Made by a program: the position numbers and the translations under genes. This document shows, in pieces, positions 20,007 through 27,224 of a DNA stretch of 27,224 nucleotides; the first letter of the stretch is position 1, and each line of letters begins with the position of its first letter. Below the pieces are notes generated by a model. The model was given only the letters and a program-made list of their open reading frames with translations. It was not told the DNA's origin and ran no database searches. Origin of the DNA: a virus; the IMG/VR virus record IMGVR_UViG_3300046653_000026, positions 1-27,224 of that record, one strand, 5' to 3'.

Positions 20007-21062
20007 ATGAACCCTAGTGGTCAGTTACTCGCATTTCTTGAGCGTACTCCGCTTCCGTGGATACGATGGGATGAGCAGAAGCAGAAGCTCATTGTTATTG
20101 TGGACAATCACTTGTTAAGTACGTACAGAAATTGTCCGCAACACTTCTTCTTTTCAAACGTAGAAGGGTATCAGAAAAAGAGTGATGCACGCGACGGTGG
20201 TAAGCAGCGTGCGTGGTATCTTGATTTTGGTATTCTTTTGCATAAAATGTTGGAGGTATACTACCAACACTTCCGTGAACCAGACTTCGACCGTATCCAA
20301 TGGGCTACCGTTCGTGCAAAAGCAGAGTGGCTTGAAGCGGAAATGGACGTACACGCGGAGCATAAAGAGTACAAATCCATTGGTGGTATGATGGGATTTT
20401 GTACTTTGCTTCTTCAGTACGCACAAGTCATGGGACCAGAAAATGAGAAGCTCCGTGTAATAGGGACGGAAGTTTCTTTTGGCCGTAATTGTGAAGTACC
20501 ATTGCTTATCAGCGAGTCCTTAGAAATCTACCTTGCTGGTCGTATGGACATTATCGTAGACGACGGTTACTTCATCTGCCCAATGGATCATAAGACGAAG
20601 GGGTATTTTCGTAGTGATCCAGGGCTTGAGTACGAAACAGACGAAGGTCCGACTGGATACGTATACGCACTCACAAAGATTCTACCTACCATTGTACCAG
20701 AAGAGCTTGCTCTGAAGCGTGACTGTTCAAAGATACTGATGAACCTTATCAGTAAAAAGCCAAACGAAGATTCCTCGGCGCGGTTTAAGCGTATTCCGAT
20801 ACGGAAATCAACTTACCAGCTTGAAGCATATCGACATAGGATGATGACCACAGTCGATAACCTTATCAGTGATTTGGATAGGTACATTTGTGGCAGGGCT
20901 GTCCCACGCAACACAACCGCTTGTACAAACTGGCACATGGGAGTTTGTGCTTACCGTGATGTATGTCGTCAAGCCTCTAAAGAAGCGGAGCTTGCAACCC
21001 TTAACAACGGTTTCCTTAAGTTACCCATCTGGAACACAGAGGAAATCGCACCGAATACATAG
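20007..21062 (+). CDS. PD-(D/E)XK nuclease, RecB/Cas4-like with Fe-S-type cysteines
   Basis: A 351-residue nuclease. STYRNCPQHFFF near residues 36-47 and FGILLHKMLEVYY give the family's first motif; RMDIIVDDGYFICPMDHKTKG supplies the catalytic Asp and Lys. A C-terminal C...MGVC...VC set together with the N-terminal Cys matches the 4Fe-4S ring of Cas4/AddB-type nucleases. Such enzymes trim or unwind-cut DNA ends. It lies in the recombination/replication run with Sak4-like and ssDNA-binding genes, so it probably prepares single-stranded ends for annealing. ATG with AAAGGA upstream; a longer frame extends into thyX and is not used. Confidence 0.87.
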   Translation: MNPSGQLLAFLERTPLPWIRWDEQKQKLIVIVDNHLLSTYRNCPQHFFFSNVEGYQKKSDARDGGKQRAWYLDFGILLHKMLEVYYQHFREPDFDRIQWATVRAKAEWLEAEMDVHAEHKEYKSIGGMMGFCTLLLQYAQVMGPENEKLRVIGTEVSFGRNCEVPLLISESLEIYLAGRMDIIVDDGYFICPMDHKTKGYFRSDPGLEYETDEGPTGYVYALTKILPTIVPEELALKRDCSKILMNLISKKPNEDSSARFKRIPIRKSTYQLEAYRHRMMTTVDNLISDLDRYICGRAVPRNTTACTNWHMGVCAYRDVCRQASKEAELATLNNGFLKLPIWNTEEIAPNT

Positions 21063-21070
21063 GAGTAATC

Positions 21071-21187
21071 ATGGAAAAATTTGTAATCGATGCAGGTCTT
21101 GTTATTCTGCTGCTAGCTGACCTTGGCTGCACTTTACTAGTCTGGGCAGTCGCAATTAGCCTGTGGCGAGACATTTGGAATTATTAG
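21071..21187 (+). CDS. Small membrane protein, 38 aa
   Basis: A tiny gene with AGGAGTAATC before the ATG. Residues 9-31 form one hydrophobic helix (GLVILLLADLGCTLLVWAVA), flanked by a short polar start and a WRDIWNY end. Likely an inner-membrane peptide; no family known. The good ribosome site and snug fit between two genes argue that it is real. Confidence 0.68.
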   Translation: MEKFVIDAGLVILLLADLGCTLLVWAVAISLWRDIWNY

Positions 21188-21221
21188 CAATTCAACACGC
21201 GAGCAGGAGAAAGTAGGAACA

Positions 21222-21542
21222 ATGCCAACGTCAAAAACATTCACCGCATTTAACACACTTCCCGGAGTAGCAATTGGAAAGTGCAGTGAGATTCTTCCTG
21301 ATAACCGCCTCCAATGCTGGAAAGCGGCGGATTTTCAAATCACTCTCCCTGACGGTACATCGTACCAGAAGTGCCGTCGTCATGCACAAGCTGAGTTGCA
21401 GGCTGAGATAGCTGCTGCGGCCTCTACTGAGGGAGTAAGTGAGCCAGCTCCTGAGGTAGCGCCAGAGTCTGAGCCAAAAGCGCCGGTGGCACCATCACAA
21501 ATACCAATCATCAAGCCACCTGTACCCACCGTAACAAAGTAG
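21222..21542 (+). CDS. Hypothetical 106-aa protein with Pro-rich tail
   Basis: ATG after GGAGAAAGTAGGAACA. Residues 1-60 contain three Cys and one His (GKCSEI, LQCWKA, KCRRHA) that could hold a zinc ion; residues 65-106 are Ala/Pro/Glu/Val-rich and disordered. Unknown role; a C-terminal tail of this kind often recruits partners. Confidence 0.75.
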   Translation: MPTSKTFTAFNTLPGVAIGKCSEILPDNRLQCWKAADFQITLPDGTSYQKCRRHAQAELQAEIAAAASTEGVSEPAPEVAPESEPKAPVAPSQIPIIKPPVPTVTK

Positions 21543-21566
21543 CATTCTAACAGAAGGAGCAGGAGA

Positions 21567-22361
21567 ATGTCAACAACACCAAACCCGTTTGCGAATATGC
21601 AGGGTATGCGTTCCGAGGAGATTAAAGCGGAAACTAAGCTACGTATCGCTATTCTGGGAGAACCGAAGAGTGGTAAAAGCTGGTTCGCTGCTACGGCGCC
21701 GGGTCCAGTGCGATACTATGACTTCGATAATCGCACTGAGTCACTTGAAGGGAAACCGAACCTCTACGTTTCTGCTAACACTACGATGGCAACGGTGGAA
21801 TCCGACTTGTCTATAATGAAAGCGAATAAGGTCAAGAAGCTGGTTCTTCCAACTACCATAGTATTCGACTCCGTAACCTACATGGTGAAGGCGATGGAGG
21901 ACGAGCTTCGTAGACAGGCGCCAGGACTCTTCAAAGGTATACGTGTTGGTAATAGTACAACCGTATACAAAGGAAAAGATTGGGATGTAGTGGTAGGTAT
22001 TCAACGGTATGTTGAGTATCTTGTTGCAGAGCTAACAGCTCTCGATGTTAACTTTATCTTTGTCTTTCACGAAAAAGACGAGAAAGACAATGCTGAATCA
22101 ACTACGGATCGTACTGCGTATACTGGTAAGGTAGTGACTAGTCCGCAATATCTCCAGAATTGCCTTAGCCTTTTTAACGAAGTCTATCGTATTAAAGTTG
22201 ACGGTAATCGTAATTATCAGGTAGCCTGCCGTCCTAATTTTGATGTAAATGCCTCCACCACGATGCTTCTTGATCCAATGGAAAAGCCTAACATCATGGA
22301 GATGATCGCAAAGCATAAGAAGAAGAGAGCGGAGCTGCTGCTTTCTCAAGGAGTGAAATGA
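21567..22361 (+). CDS. RecA-like ATPase of the Sak4 type
   Basis: A 264-residue ATPase: Walker A GEPKSGKSW near residues 31-39, Walker B TTIVFDSVT near 95-103 and a sensor-like VNFIFVFHEKD. Sak4-like proteins are single-strand-annealing or strand-exchange ATPases that work with a phage ssDNA-binding protein, here the gene at 22627. ATG after AGAAGGAGCAGGAGA. The C-terminus is basic and helical. The next gene overlaps by 4 bases. Confidence 0.85.
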   Translation: MSTTPNPFANMQGMRSEEIKAETKLRIAILGEPKSGKSWFAATAPGPVRYYDFDNRTESLEGKPNLYVSANTTMATVESDLSIMKANKVKKLVLPTTIVFDSVTYMVKAMEDELRRQAPGLFKGIRVGNSTTVYKGKDWDVVVGIQRYVEYLVAELTALDVNFIFVFHEKDEKDNAESTTDRTAYTGKVVTSPQYLQNCLSLFNEVYRIKVDGNRNYQVACRPNFDVNASTTMLLDPMEKPNIMEMIAKHKKKRAELLLSQGVK

Positions 22362-22573
22362 CAGACAAGTTGATTTTACAAGGTCGTTGTTCTGATCCTA
22401 TATGGGTTCAAGTTGATGGTGAGGAGCCTTTTTCAATAGGTATCCGTATGGATTGTGGCGATGCGGGCGTAGTTTATCTAACGCGGGATCAGGTTTATGA
22501 ACTATTGAAACAGCTTGATGAGACTGTTACTGCTTTGGATGAAGAGTCGTCCATAAGCGGAGCGCAGAAATAA
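22358..22573 (+). CDS. Hypothetical 71-aa protein
   Basis: ATGA overlap with the ATPase gene. Beta-rich first 45 residues and a closing helix (QVYELLKQLDETVTAL). Acidic. Not recognised. Two hairpins, GGTTGG-GCCT-CCAACC (22575-22590) and TCTCC-GTA-GGAGA (22599-22611), separate it from the next gene. Confidence 0.75.
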   Translation: MTDKLILQGRCSDPIWVQVDGEEPFSIGIRMDCGDAGVVYLTRDQVYELLKQLDETVTALDEESSISGAQK

Positions 22574-22626
22574 CGGTTGGGCCTCCAACCCATAACAATC
22601 TCCGTAGGAGAGAAGGAGCAGTAAAC

Positions 22627-23136
22627 ATGGCATTTCAAATGGGTTTTGACAGGACTGAACTTTCCGGCGCATCCCCAGTACCAGCCGGTTGGTATACCGT
22701 GCAAATCAAGAATTTCAAACCCCGCGCTGCGAAGAACAAGGAATCAGTTTCGTTCAACGCGGAGCTTGCTATCATCGGTCATGCTGAGTATGATGGGCGG
22801 CGTGTTTTCGTAGGTTTGAACACAAAGATGGCCTTTATGTGGCCTGATTTCGTTCACGCCGCTGGCCTGGAGATGGAAGTTATCATCGACGGCAATGAAG
22901 GTACGGAGAAGGAGAAGTATACGCTTCCTGGCGTGTGGGATGGTTACGACGCGAATCCTGAAGATCCTTCGCAGTGGAAGTATCTGGGACCGATGCTCAA
23001 TCGCACGATGGAAGTTGAGCTTGCGGAGATTCCTGCAACCGCTGATTACAAGGCGAAGAACGAGGTGCGGCAATTCAAGTGCGCTCTTGCTGGTTGTACG
23101 GAGAAGCATTCTACGAACTTGATCCGTAACAATTAA
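22627..23136 (+). CDS. Putative ssDNA-binding protein (DUF669-like)
   Basis: A 169-residue beta-rich protein with the features of DUF669 phage proteins: a start like MAFQMGFDRTEL, then PVPAGWYTVQI and repeated strand-type segments, later VRQFKCALAG. These proteins bind single-stranded DNA beside Sak-type recombinases, as seen here two genes after the RecA-like ATPase. The codon choice is more G/C-ending than in neighbours, which fits high expression. ATG after AGAAGGAGCAGTAAAC. Confidence 0.75.
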   Translation: MAFQMGFDRTELSGASPVPAGWYTVQIKNFKPRAAKNKESVSFNAELAIIGHAEYDGRRVFVGLNTKMAFMWPDFVHAAGLEMEVIIDGNEGTEKEKYTLPGVWDGYDANPEDPSQWKYLGPMLNRTMEVELAEIPATADYKAKNEVRQFKCALAGCTEKHSTNLIRNN

Positions 23137-23148
23137 CAAAGCAGGTGG

Positions 23149-23204
23149 GACGGGTGGCACAGCACCCGTCAAATGCTAGAAGTCGGTCCATACTCCGGCT
23201 AGCA
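23149..23204 (+). other. Double hairpin between two genes
   Basis: GACGGGTG-GCACAG-CACCCGTC (23149-23170) is a perfect 8-bp stem, followed by TGCTAG/CTAGCA (23174-23179/23199-23204). No T-tract. The next gene's GGAG stands just after the second stem. Confidence 0.5.
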
Positions 23205-23215
23205 GGGAGAATTGA

Positions 23216-23752
23216 ATGGCAAATGAAGTGAAGATCACAGATGAGATGGTGCAGAGGGCATTTGATGTGTGTCAACGTGAGCATGGCTGCGTGAATCTAC
23301 GTACAATTCTTGGCAGAATACTTAAAGACTATGAGGCCAACCGTCCCGCAACAGTTGAGTCGGGTGTATCATGGCTGGAATCAGTAGCAAGCTCTATCAG
23401 GCTGTATCCGAACGGTGGCGGTGACATTCGCATTATGGAGGCACTGGACGATCTAGTAGTTCGTGAAAAAGCTAAAATCCTTACGCAGAAGCCGTTCACG
23501 CTGGAAGATATCGTGAAAGTGATTTTTGATATGAGCGCGAAAGGAATAAGCTATAACCAGGCGCAGCTTGTTGTGTGCCAGCTTTACGCCAAGTTCGCCC
23601 CCAAGCCCAAGACGCCGGAGTGGATTCTTGCCGAAAAGATCGTTAAGCAACTGACGTGCGTCGATCTGACGAATGAAAGCTACCGGGTTGCCGCGCTGCA
23701 TGATATATCGTGCATGATCGCCGCGCTGCGCAAGGAGGATAATCATGGGTGA
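23216..23752 (+). CDS. Hypothetical 178-aa protein
   Basis: ATG after CAGGGAGAATTGA. Mixed alpha/beta with helices such as ITDEMVQRAFDVCQRE and YNQAQLVVCQLYAKFA. The middle of the gene changes to more G/C-ending codons. No family recognised. Its end overlaps the small gene at 23745. Confidence 0.8.
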   Translation: MANEVKITDEMVQRAFDVCQREHGCVNLRTILGRILKDYEANRPATVESGVSWLESVASSIRLYPNGGGDIRIMEALDDLVVREKAKILTQKPFTLEDIVKVIFDMSAKGISYNQAQLVVCQLYAKFAPKPKTPEWILAEKIVKQLTCVDLTNESYRVAALHDISCMIAALRKEDNHG

Positions 23753-23828
23753 GTTACGGATACCAGATAAATGGCGTGGGACGAGTACTCAGCCTAAATC
23801 TAGTGGCCGCGCTCAAAGCGAAACTTAG
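23745..23828 (+). CDS. Possible 27-aa peptide
   Basis: A short frame (MGELRIPDKWRGTSTQPKSS...) with a strong AAGGAGGATAATC ribosome site, overlapping the previous stop by 8 bases. Polar and basic. Too short for a family call; the ribosome site makes translation likely. Confidence 0.5.
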   Translation: MGELRIPDKWRGTSTQPKSSGRAQSET

Positions 23829-23852
23829 GTGTACACAGAAAGGACCAAAGAA

Positions 23853-24056
23853 ATGAGTAACTTTAGCACTGTCGGTTCAACTTGCGACGTTGCAGAGCGC
23901 CAAGAAGAGGCGCTCCGCATCTGTAAGATGCTTGATGATTATCAGGACGAACTTCGCAGTAACGAGGTTGATATGATCTCACGAGTTCTCGACAACGCTC
24001 CCGTAAGTGTGAAAATGCTTTTATGGCTTCGGGATATTAAGGACAGGGTGATGTGA
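23853..24056 (+). CDS. Hypothetical 67-aa protein
   Basis: ATG at 23853 with AAAGGAC upstream; a GTG at 23829 would add eight residues but lacks its own ribosome site. Helical, acidic-to-neutral (AERQEEALRICKMLDDYQDEL). Its stop shares a base with the next ATG. Unknown function. Confidence 0.7.
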   Translation: MSNFSTVGSTCDVAERQEEALRICKMLDDYQDELRSNEVDMISRVLDNAPVSVKMLLWLRDIKDRVM

Positions 24057-24214
24057 TGGAATATCCAGATAATAAGCATGATTTCACAACGAAGGAATTT
24101 CTTGAGGCGATGAGAACTCTTGAGACAGAAATGTTTAGAGCGAAGGAGTTTCGTATAATCTGCCATCCGGACGATAAAGAGTTTGTTGAAAGCCTCTTAC
24201 GAGGAGAACTATAG
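24056..24214 (+). CDS. Hypothetical 52-aa protein
   Basis: An ATG starting on the last base of the previous stop opens 52 codons ending in TAG, whose G is the first base of the next gene's GTG. Translation would be coupled from the gene before. Charged, helical (TTKEFLEAMRTLETEMFRAKEF). Not recognised. Confidence 0.68.
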   Translation: MEYPDNKHDFTTKEFLEAMRTLETEMFRAKEFRIICHPDDKEFVESLLRGEL

Positions 24215-25302
24215 TGCCTTTCATCTCACCACGCGGTAATCCGCTTGCACGTCTTTGGGTTATAGTAGAGAAGCCATTCTCTTCTGATAAGGGTGTGCTT
24301 TTTAGCGGCGGTCTTGGGCACGTTTTCGAGAAGATGCTGATGGAAGCGGGGTTGCGTATGAGTGATTGCTACATTACCGCTCGTGCGCCAAATACTGACG
24401 ATGCCCATGCTTTTCAGAATCTTGAAAGTATGCTCAATCAAGTAAAGCCGCCGCTTGTTCTTGTACTTGGAGATGTAGCTGGCTATTTTCTACCAGAACT
24501 ACGCGAGCCTAGAAGTCATGGTACAAGCGCTGGCCAACTCCAGAAGTACGCCGGCTCTCTTCTACACTGTGACATGCTTCAGTATCCACACTACATGATT
24601 CCAATGTACGATCCAATGCGGTGTGTGCAGGATTGGACAGAGCGAAATGTTAGCACGTACATTGATCTTGGTAAGGTGAAAGATGAGCTTGAGTTCTACA
24701 ACAAGAATAACGCATTAAAGCCACTCCCAGAAAGGATTCTAAAGTATGGAAATCTTGAGCTTGCGGAAATACTGCAATATTTCGAGTCCTTCAAAAAAGC
24801 GCCACTCTTATCTGTTGATATTGAAACAGTATATCCTCGAAAAGGAAGTGCCTTTCTTCCGCATCCAGGATACCCGATTACAGTCGGAATTGCAGACTCT
24901 GCTAACTTCGGCATATCCTTTAACCTTTTTCGTGACAGTCCAAGTGAGAATAGGATTCTTTGGAGATCGTTGGATCGTTTGTTTACCGGAAGAGGAGTAC
25001 TGGGGCAGAACTTTTTCAATTTTGATGCGCTTTTTCTTAATGCTCTTGGATTCACCATCGACCTGGGTAAAGTACAAGACACGTTGCTCAGACACCATAT
25101 CCTCTGGCCTGAACTTTCGCATAAACTCCAATTCATGACACGGCAGTATACGCGGGAACCTTACTATAAGGATGAGGGGCATGGTTGGTCTATTAAGCAC
25201 ATGGATAAGCTCAGGCGTTATAACTGTCTTGATGTATGTGTGACGTATGAGATATGGGAAGCGCAAGAAGATGAGTTTAAGCAGAAACCGCAACTGCGGT
25301 AG
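24214..25302 (+). CDS. UDG-like domain fused to a DEDDy 3'-5' exonuclease
   Basis: A 362-residue protein. Residues 10-140 look like the uracil-DNA glycosylase superfamily (VIVEKPFSSDKGVLFSGGLG, then LVLVLGDVAGYFL and MIPMYDPMR). The GEAPG-type first motif reads VEKPF and the usual HPxx histidine is Asp, so glycosylase activity is doubtful. Residues 195-350 hold a proofreading exonuclease with all four acidic residues: VDIETVY, FNFDALF and YNCLDVC (Exo I, II and III), the last with its Tyr. It supplies the editing part missing from the polymerase at 25689. GTG start after GAGGAGAACTATA. Confidence 0.83.
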   Translation: MPFISPRGNPLARLWVIVEKPFSSDKGVLFSGGLGHVFEKMLMEAGLRMSDCYITARAPNTDDAHAFQNLESMLNQVKPPLVLVLGDVAGYFLPELREPRSHGTSAGQLQKYAGSLLHCDMLQYPHYMIPMYDPMRCVQDWTERNVSTYIDLGKVKDELEFYNKNNALKPLPERILKYGNLELAEILQYFESFKKAPLLSVDIETVYPRKGSAFLPHPGYPITVGIADSANFGISFNLFRDSPSENRILWRSLDRLFTGRGVLGQNFFNFDALFLNALGFTIDLGKVQDTLLRHHILWPELSHKLQFMTRQYTREPYYKDEGHGWSIKHMDKLRRYNCLDVCVTYEIWEAQEDEFKQKPQLR

Positions 25303-25310
25303 GAGAACCG

Positions 25311-25478
25311 ATGAAAGAGCATCTTGAGAACATCAAAGCAATAGCGCAGGAACTTCATGACGTACCGCCTGTTTGTTATCTACAGGCGATTCAGCACAGG
25401 CTTGAGCAGATTATTACAGAGGCAGACGCGGCGCTGCTCAAGAATGAGGCGGCGTGCAAGATGCTGGAGAAACTATGA
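25311..25478 (+). CDS. Hypothetical 55-aa protein
   Basis: ATG after TAGGAGAACCG, 8 bases past the exonuclease stop. Fully helical, with heptad-like Leu/Ile spacing (LQAIQHRLEQIITEADAALL) suggesting a coiled coil. Lies between the two halves of the polymerase; a small accessory subunit is possible but unproved. Confidence 0.72.
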   Translation: MKEHLENIKAIAQELHDVPPVCYLQAIQHRLEQIITEADAALLKNEAACKMLEKL

Positions 25479-25696
25479 ATTTCCACACTCCACGAATACC
25501 TAATGCTGAGCAGGAGGCTATTAAGATTGTAGCTTGGGTACTTGAACATCCCGACAGTGAGATTACCTGTTCAGGTGCTTCGGATGCTTATGCAAATGCC
25601 GTGCTTAACCGAGTACAAGCTATCATGCTAGGTTCACCTTTTAGGGTAGTTTTTGACGCTTCTAAATGGCATGGTATATGGGGAACAAATGGCTGA
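25475..25696 (+). CDS. Hypothetical 73-aa protein
   Basis: ATG at 25475 in an ATGA overlap, with GGAG upstream. Helix near residues 12-28, then beta-like segments with FRVVFDASKWHGIWG. Overlaps the polymerase start by 8 bases. Not recognised. Confidence 0.73.
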   Translation: MNFHTPRIPNAEQEAIKIVAWVLEHPDSEITCSGASDAYANAVLNRVQAIMLGSPFRVVFDASKWHGIWGTNG

Positions 25697-27170
25697 CCGC
25701 ATAACCAGCACCTACGAACACGCACTTCAAGCCGCCTACTACGATATAGGCAATAGGGGGATCTGTGTCAACACCGACCGTATCGCAGAAGCAAAAGTTA
25801 TCGTCAAAGCAGAGATCGCTCGTAATTTGTCGATCGCGGCAAACCAGTGGGGAACGAAAGTATTCGTTGGAGCTGCAAATGCTCCTGACGATCCTGCCCC
25901 AGGGGCTACCGGAGTCGGCGCTATCAATCTCAACGCGACTCAAGGTAAGTACGCACTTCTGACAGGGTTAAAGAATCTCGGCTACGATGTAGTAAAAATC
26001 ACCAAGAAAAACAGTGAAGGAGATTATGAGCAAAATTACAGTACCGGCGAACTCGCACTCCAGAAGATGCTCTCAAAAAATCAATTTAACTACCCCGGCG
26101 GTGATCCAGCTATTAAAGCTATTCTCAAAATCCGCGAACTTGGGAAACTCTACTCCTCCTATCTTAACGCTAGATTGCTCATCAGAGGAAACGGGAGCTT
26201 TTTCCTTACGAATTATAATGTCGCCGGTACGCTTACAGGGCGCAGAAGCTCTCGACGCCATACTTTTGGCTTCGGGAACAACGCACAGAATGTCCCCAAG
26301 CATTCCGACATCGCCCAACTCTATCGTAAATGCCTTACCTGCCGACCCGGTAATATCTTCCTAATGGTTGACCAGATAAGCGCTGAGGATTGGCCTGTAT
26401 CCGCGTTGTCTGGTAATACCAAAGCACTTGAGGAGCTGCGCGGCGGTATAGTAGATAGACACTCGAAACTTGCCAGCGCCATTTTCGGTATGCGCATTCC
26501 TGGTAAGAATGAGCCTGATTGGGATAGTAGCAAGTATGATGAGTACCGTTATCTCGGTAAGAAAGTACGTCATGCTACCAACTACGACATGAAGGGTAGT
26601 CGTATGACGGATGCGCTTGCGCAGGAGGGTAAGTCCTACTCCGAGGCGCAGTGTAATCTGCTTATTGCCGCTGCTGCCGCATCTGATCCTTCCATCCGCG
26701 GTGTCTTCCATAAGTACGTCCAAGACACTATCAACCGTACCCGTACCCTCGTAACTCCATTCGGTCGTGAACGTACTTTCCTAGGAGCGCGTCCCAATGA
26801 CAGCAACAGCACGTTATTCAAAGAAGCCTACGCTTACATCCCTCAGTCAACTGTCGGCGACAATACTGGCCTTGCACTCCTCACTCTCTGCACTTCATAC
26901 CCAGAAACTGCTGGATATATTGTGCAAGAAGGACACGACAGTATTGTGCAAGACATACCAGAAGATGTTGAAACAGTATACAAAATGTTGCTCCGAACGT
27001 GCAAGGCTTTTGACCGAATTATACGGTTCTACAACGGAATTGAAGTTAACATCCCAATAGAAGCGGAAGTGGGATTTGACTTTAATATAACGGTGAAGGT
27101 GAAAGAGTTTACCCGCGTTGGTGTCAAGGCGGCGATTGAGAAGTTGAAGGAAAAACTACTGAAAGGATAG
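25689..27170 (+). CDS. DNA polymerase, family A (polymerase domain only)
   Basis: A 493-residue polymerase with the family A palm and fingers motifs: motif A VDQISAEDWPV, with Asp and Glu spaced as in DYSQIE; motif B KKVRHATNYDMKG, the O-helix with its Tyr; motif C GHDSIV, where the usual HDE is HDS, keeping the catalytic Asp. No 5'-nuclease or 3'-5' exonuclease domain is attached; the exonuclease is in the gene at 24214. It would copy the phage genome together with that protein. ATG at 25689, with a modest GGGGAA site; a longer frame from 25653 lies within the previous gene. Confidence 0.9.
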   Translation: MADRITSTYEHALQAAYYDIGNRGICVNTDRIAEAKVIVKAEIARNLSIAANQWGTKVFVGAANAPDDPAPGATGVGAINLNATQGKYALLTGLKNLGYDVVKITKKNSEGDYEQNYSTGELALQKMLSKNQFNYPGGDPAIKAILKIRELGKLYSSYLNARLLIRGNGSFFLTNYNVAGTLTGRRSSRRHTFGFGNNAQNVPKHSDIAQLYRKCLTCRPGNIFLMVDQISAEDWPVSALSGNTKALEELRGGIVDRHSKLASAIFGMRIPGKNEPDWDSSKYDEYRYLGKKVRHATNYDMKGSRMTDALAQEGKSYSEAQCNLLIAAAAASDPSIRGVFHKYVQDTINRTRTLVTPFGRERTFLGARPNDSNSTLFKEAYAYIPQSTVGDNTGLALLTLCTSYPETAGYIVQEGHDSIVQDIPEDVETVYKMLLRTCKAFDRIIRFYNGIEVNIPIEAEVGFDFNITVKVKEFTRVGVKAAIEKLKEKLLKG

Positions 27171-27178
27171 GCTTCTTA

Positions 27179-27224
27179 ATGGCTCGTTTGTTGAAGAAAC
27201 CCTGGCATGAAGTATTTTTTGAGT
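27179..27224 (+). CDS. Partial gene at the right edge
   Basis: An ATG 9 bases after the polymerase stop, with GAAAGGATAG upstream, opens a frame (MARLLKKPWHEVFFE...) that stays open to the window's end. Only 15 residues are visible, so no function can be given. Confidence 0.6.
   Translation, partial: MARLLKKPWHEVFFE

Noticed and set aside
22744-23172. 142-aa minus-strand frame
   Set aside because: Antisense to the ssDNA-binding gene and running into an intergenic hairpin; no ribosome site.
24696-25293. Minus-strand frames of 146 and 161 aa opposite the exonuclease gene
   Set aside because: Antisense to a gene with all catalytic exonuclease motifs intact.

Overview
The window is part of a tailed double-stranded DNA bacteriophage genome (Caudoviricetes-like). 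The evidence is a packaging and head cassette on the minus strand (small and large terminase-like genes, portal, scaffold-like gene) facing away from a long plus-strand early/replication region (FtsK-like ATPase, DUF3310, ThyX, Cas4-like nuclease, RecA-like ATPase, DUF669-like ssDNA-binding protein, split family A DNA polymerase). No integrase, lysogeny repressor, CRISPR array or insertion sequence was recognised. Most genes have strong AGGAG-type ribosome binding sites, and ATGA, TGATG and TAATG overlaps are common. The host cannot be named from the sequence.

Layout. 1-7502 (minus): read leftward from about 7.5 kb, a 60-aa protein, terminase small subunit-like protein, a putative metal-binding protein, a 139-aa protein, terminase large subunit, two one-TM proteins (lysis candidates), portal, a 105-aa protein overlapping the portal gene, a scaffold-like protein and an unfinished gene. 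7503-8430: divergent control region with inverted and direct repeats, a cluster of GTATAC/TGTACA motifs, a DnaA-box match and a strongly folded leader. 8431-12930 (plus): small unknown early genes separated by folded non-coding segments, including a 300-bp inverted repeat around an AT-rich core (9184-9485). 12931-13528: a tRNA, a 15-codon reading frame and more hairpins. 13529-17924 (plus): a tight operon with a J-domain protein, a VWA/MIDAS protein, a sigma-region-4-like HTH protein, an FtsK-like ATPase and small zinc-ribbon proteins. 18016-27224 (plus): a ribbon-helix-helix candidate with a leaderless-type promoter, a zinc-finger protein, DUF3310, ThyX, PD-(D/E)XK nuclease, RecA-like ATPase, ssDNA-binding protein, a UDG-like/3'-5' exonuclease protein and, two small genes later, the DNA polymerase.

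How it fits together. The right half would supply nucleotides (ThyX), coat, recombine and process DNA (DUF669-like, Sak4-like and Cas4-like proteins) and copy it. The left half would build the head and fill it with DNA.

The least explained signal is non-coding. Five plus-strand intergenic segments are each closed by a 12-22 bp stem (G-U pairs allowed) around smaller hairpins: 8291-8405, 10625-10747, 10982-11054, 12003-12105 and 13386-13468. Their sequences differ but the architecture recurs. They could be RNase III processing sites, put-like antiterminators or a new family of phage structured RNAs. All pairings and motifs were read by eye; no folding or database search was run.
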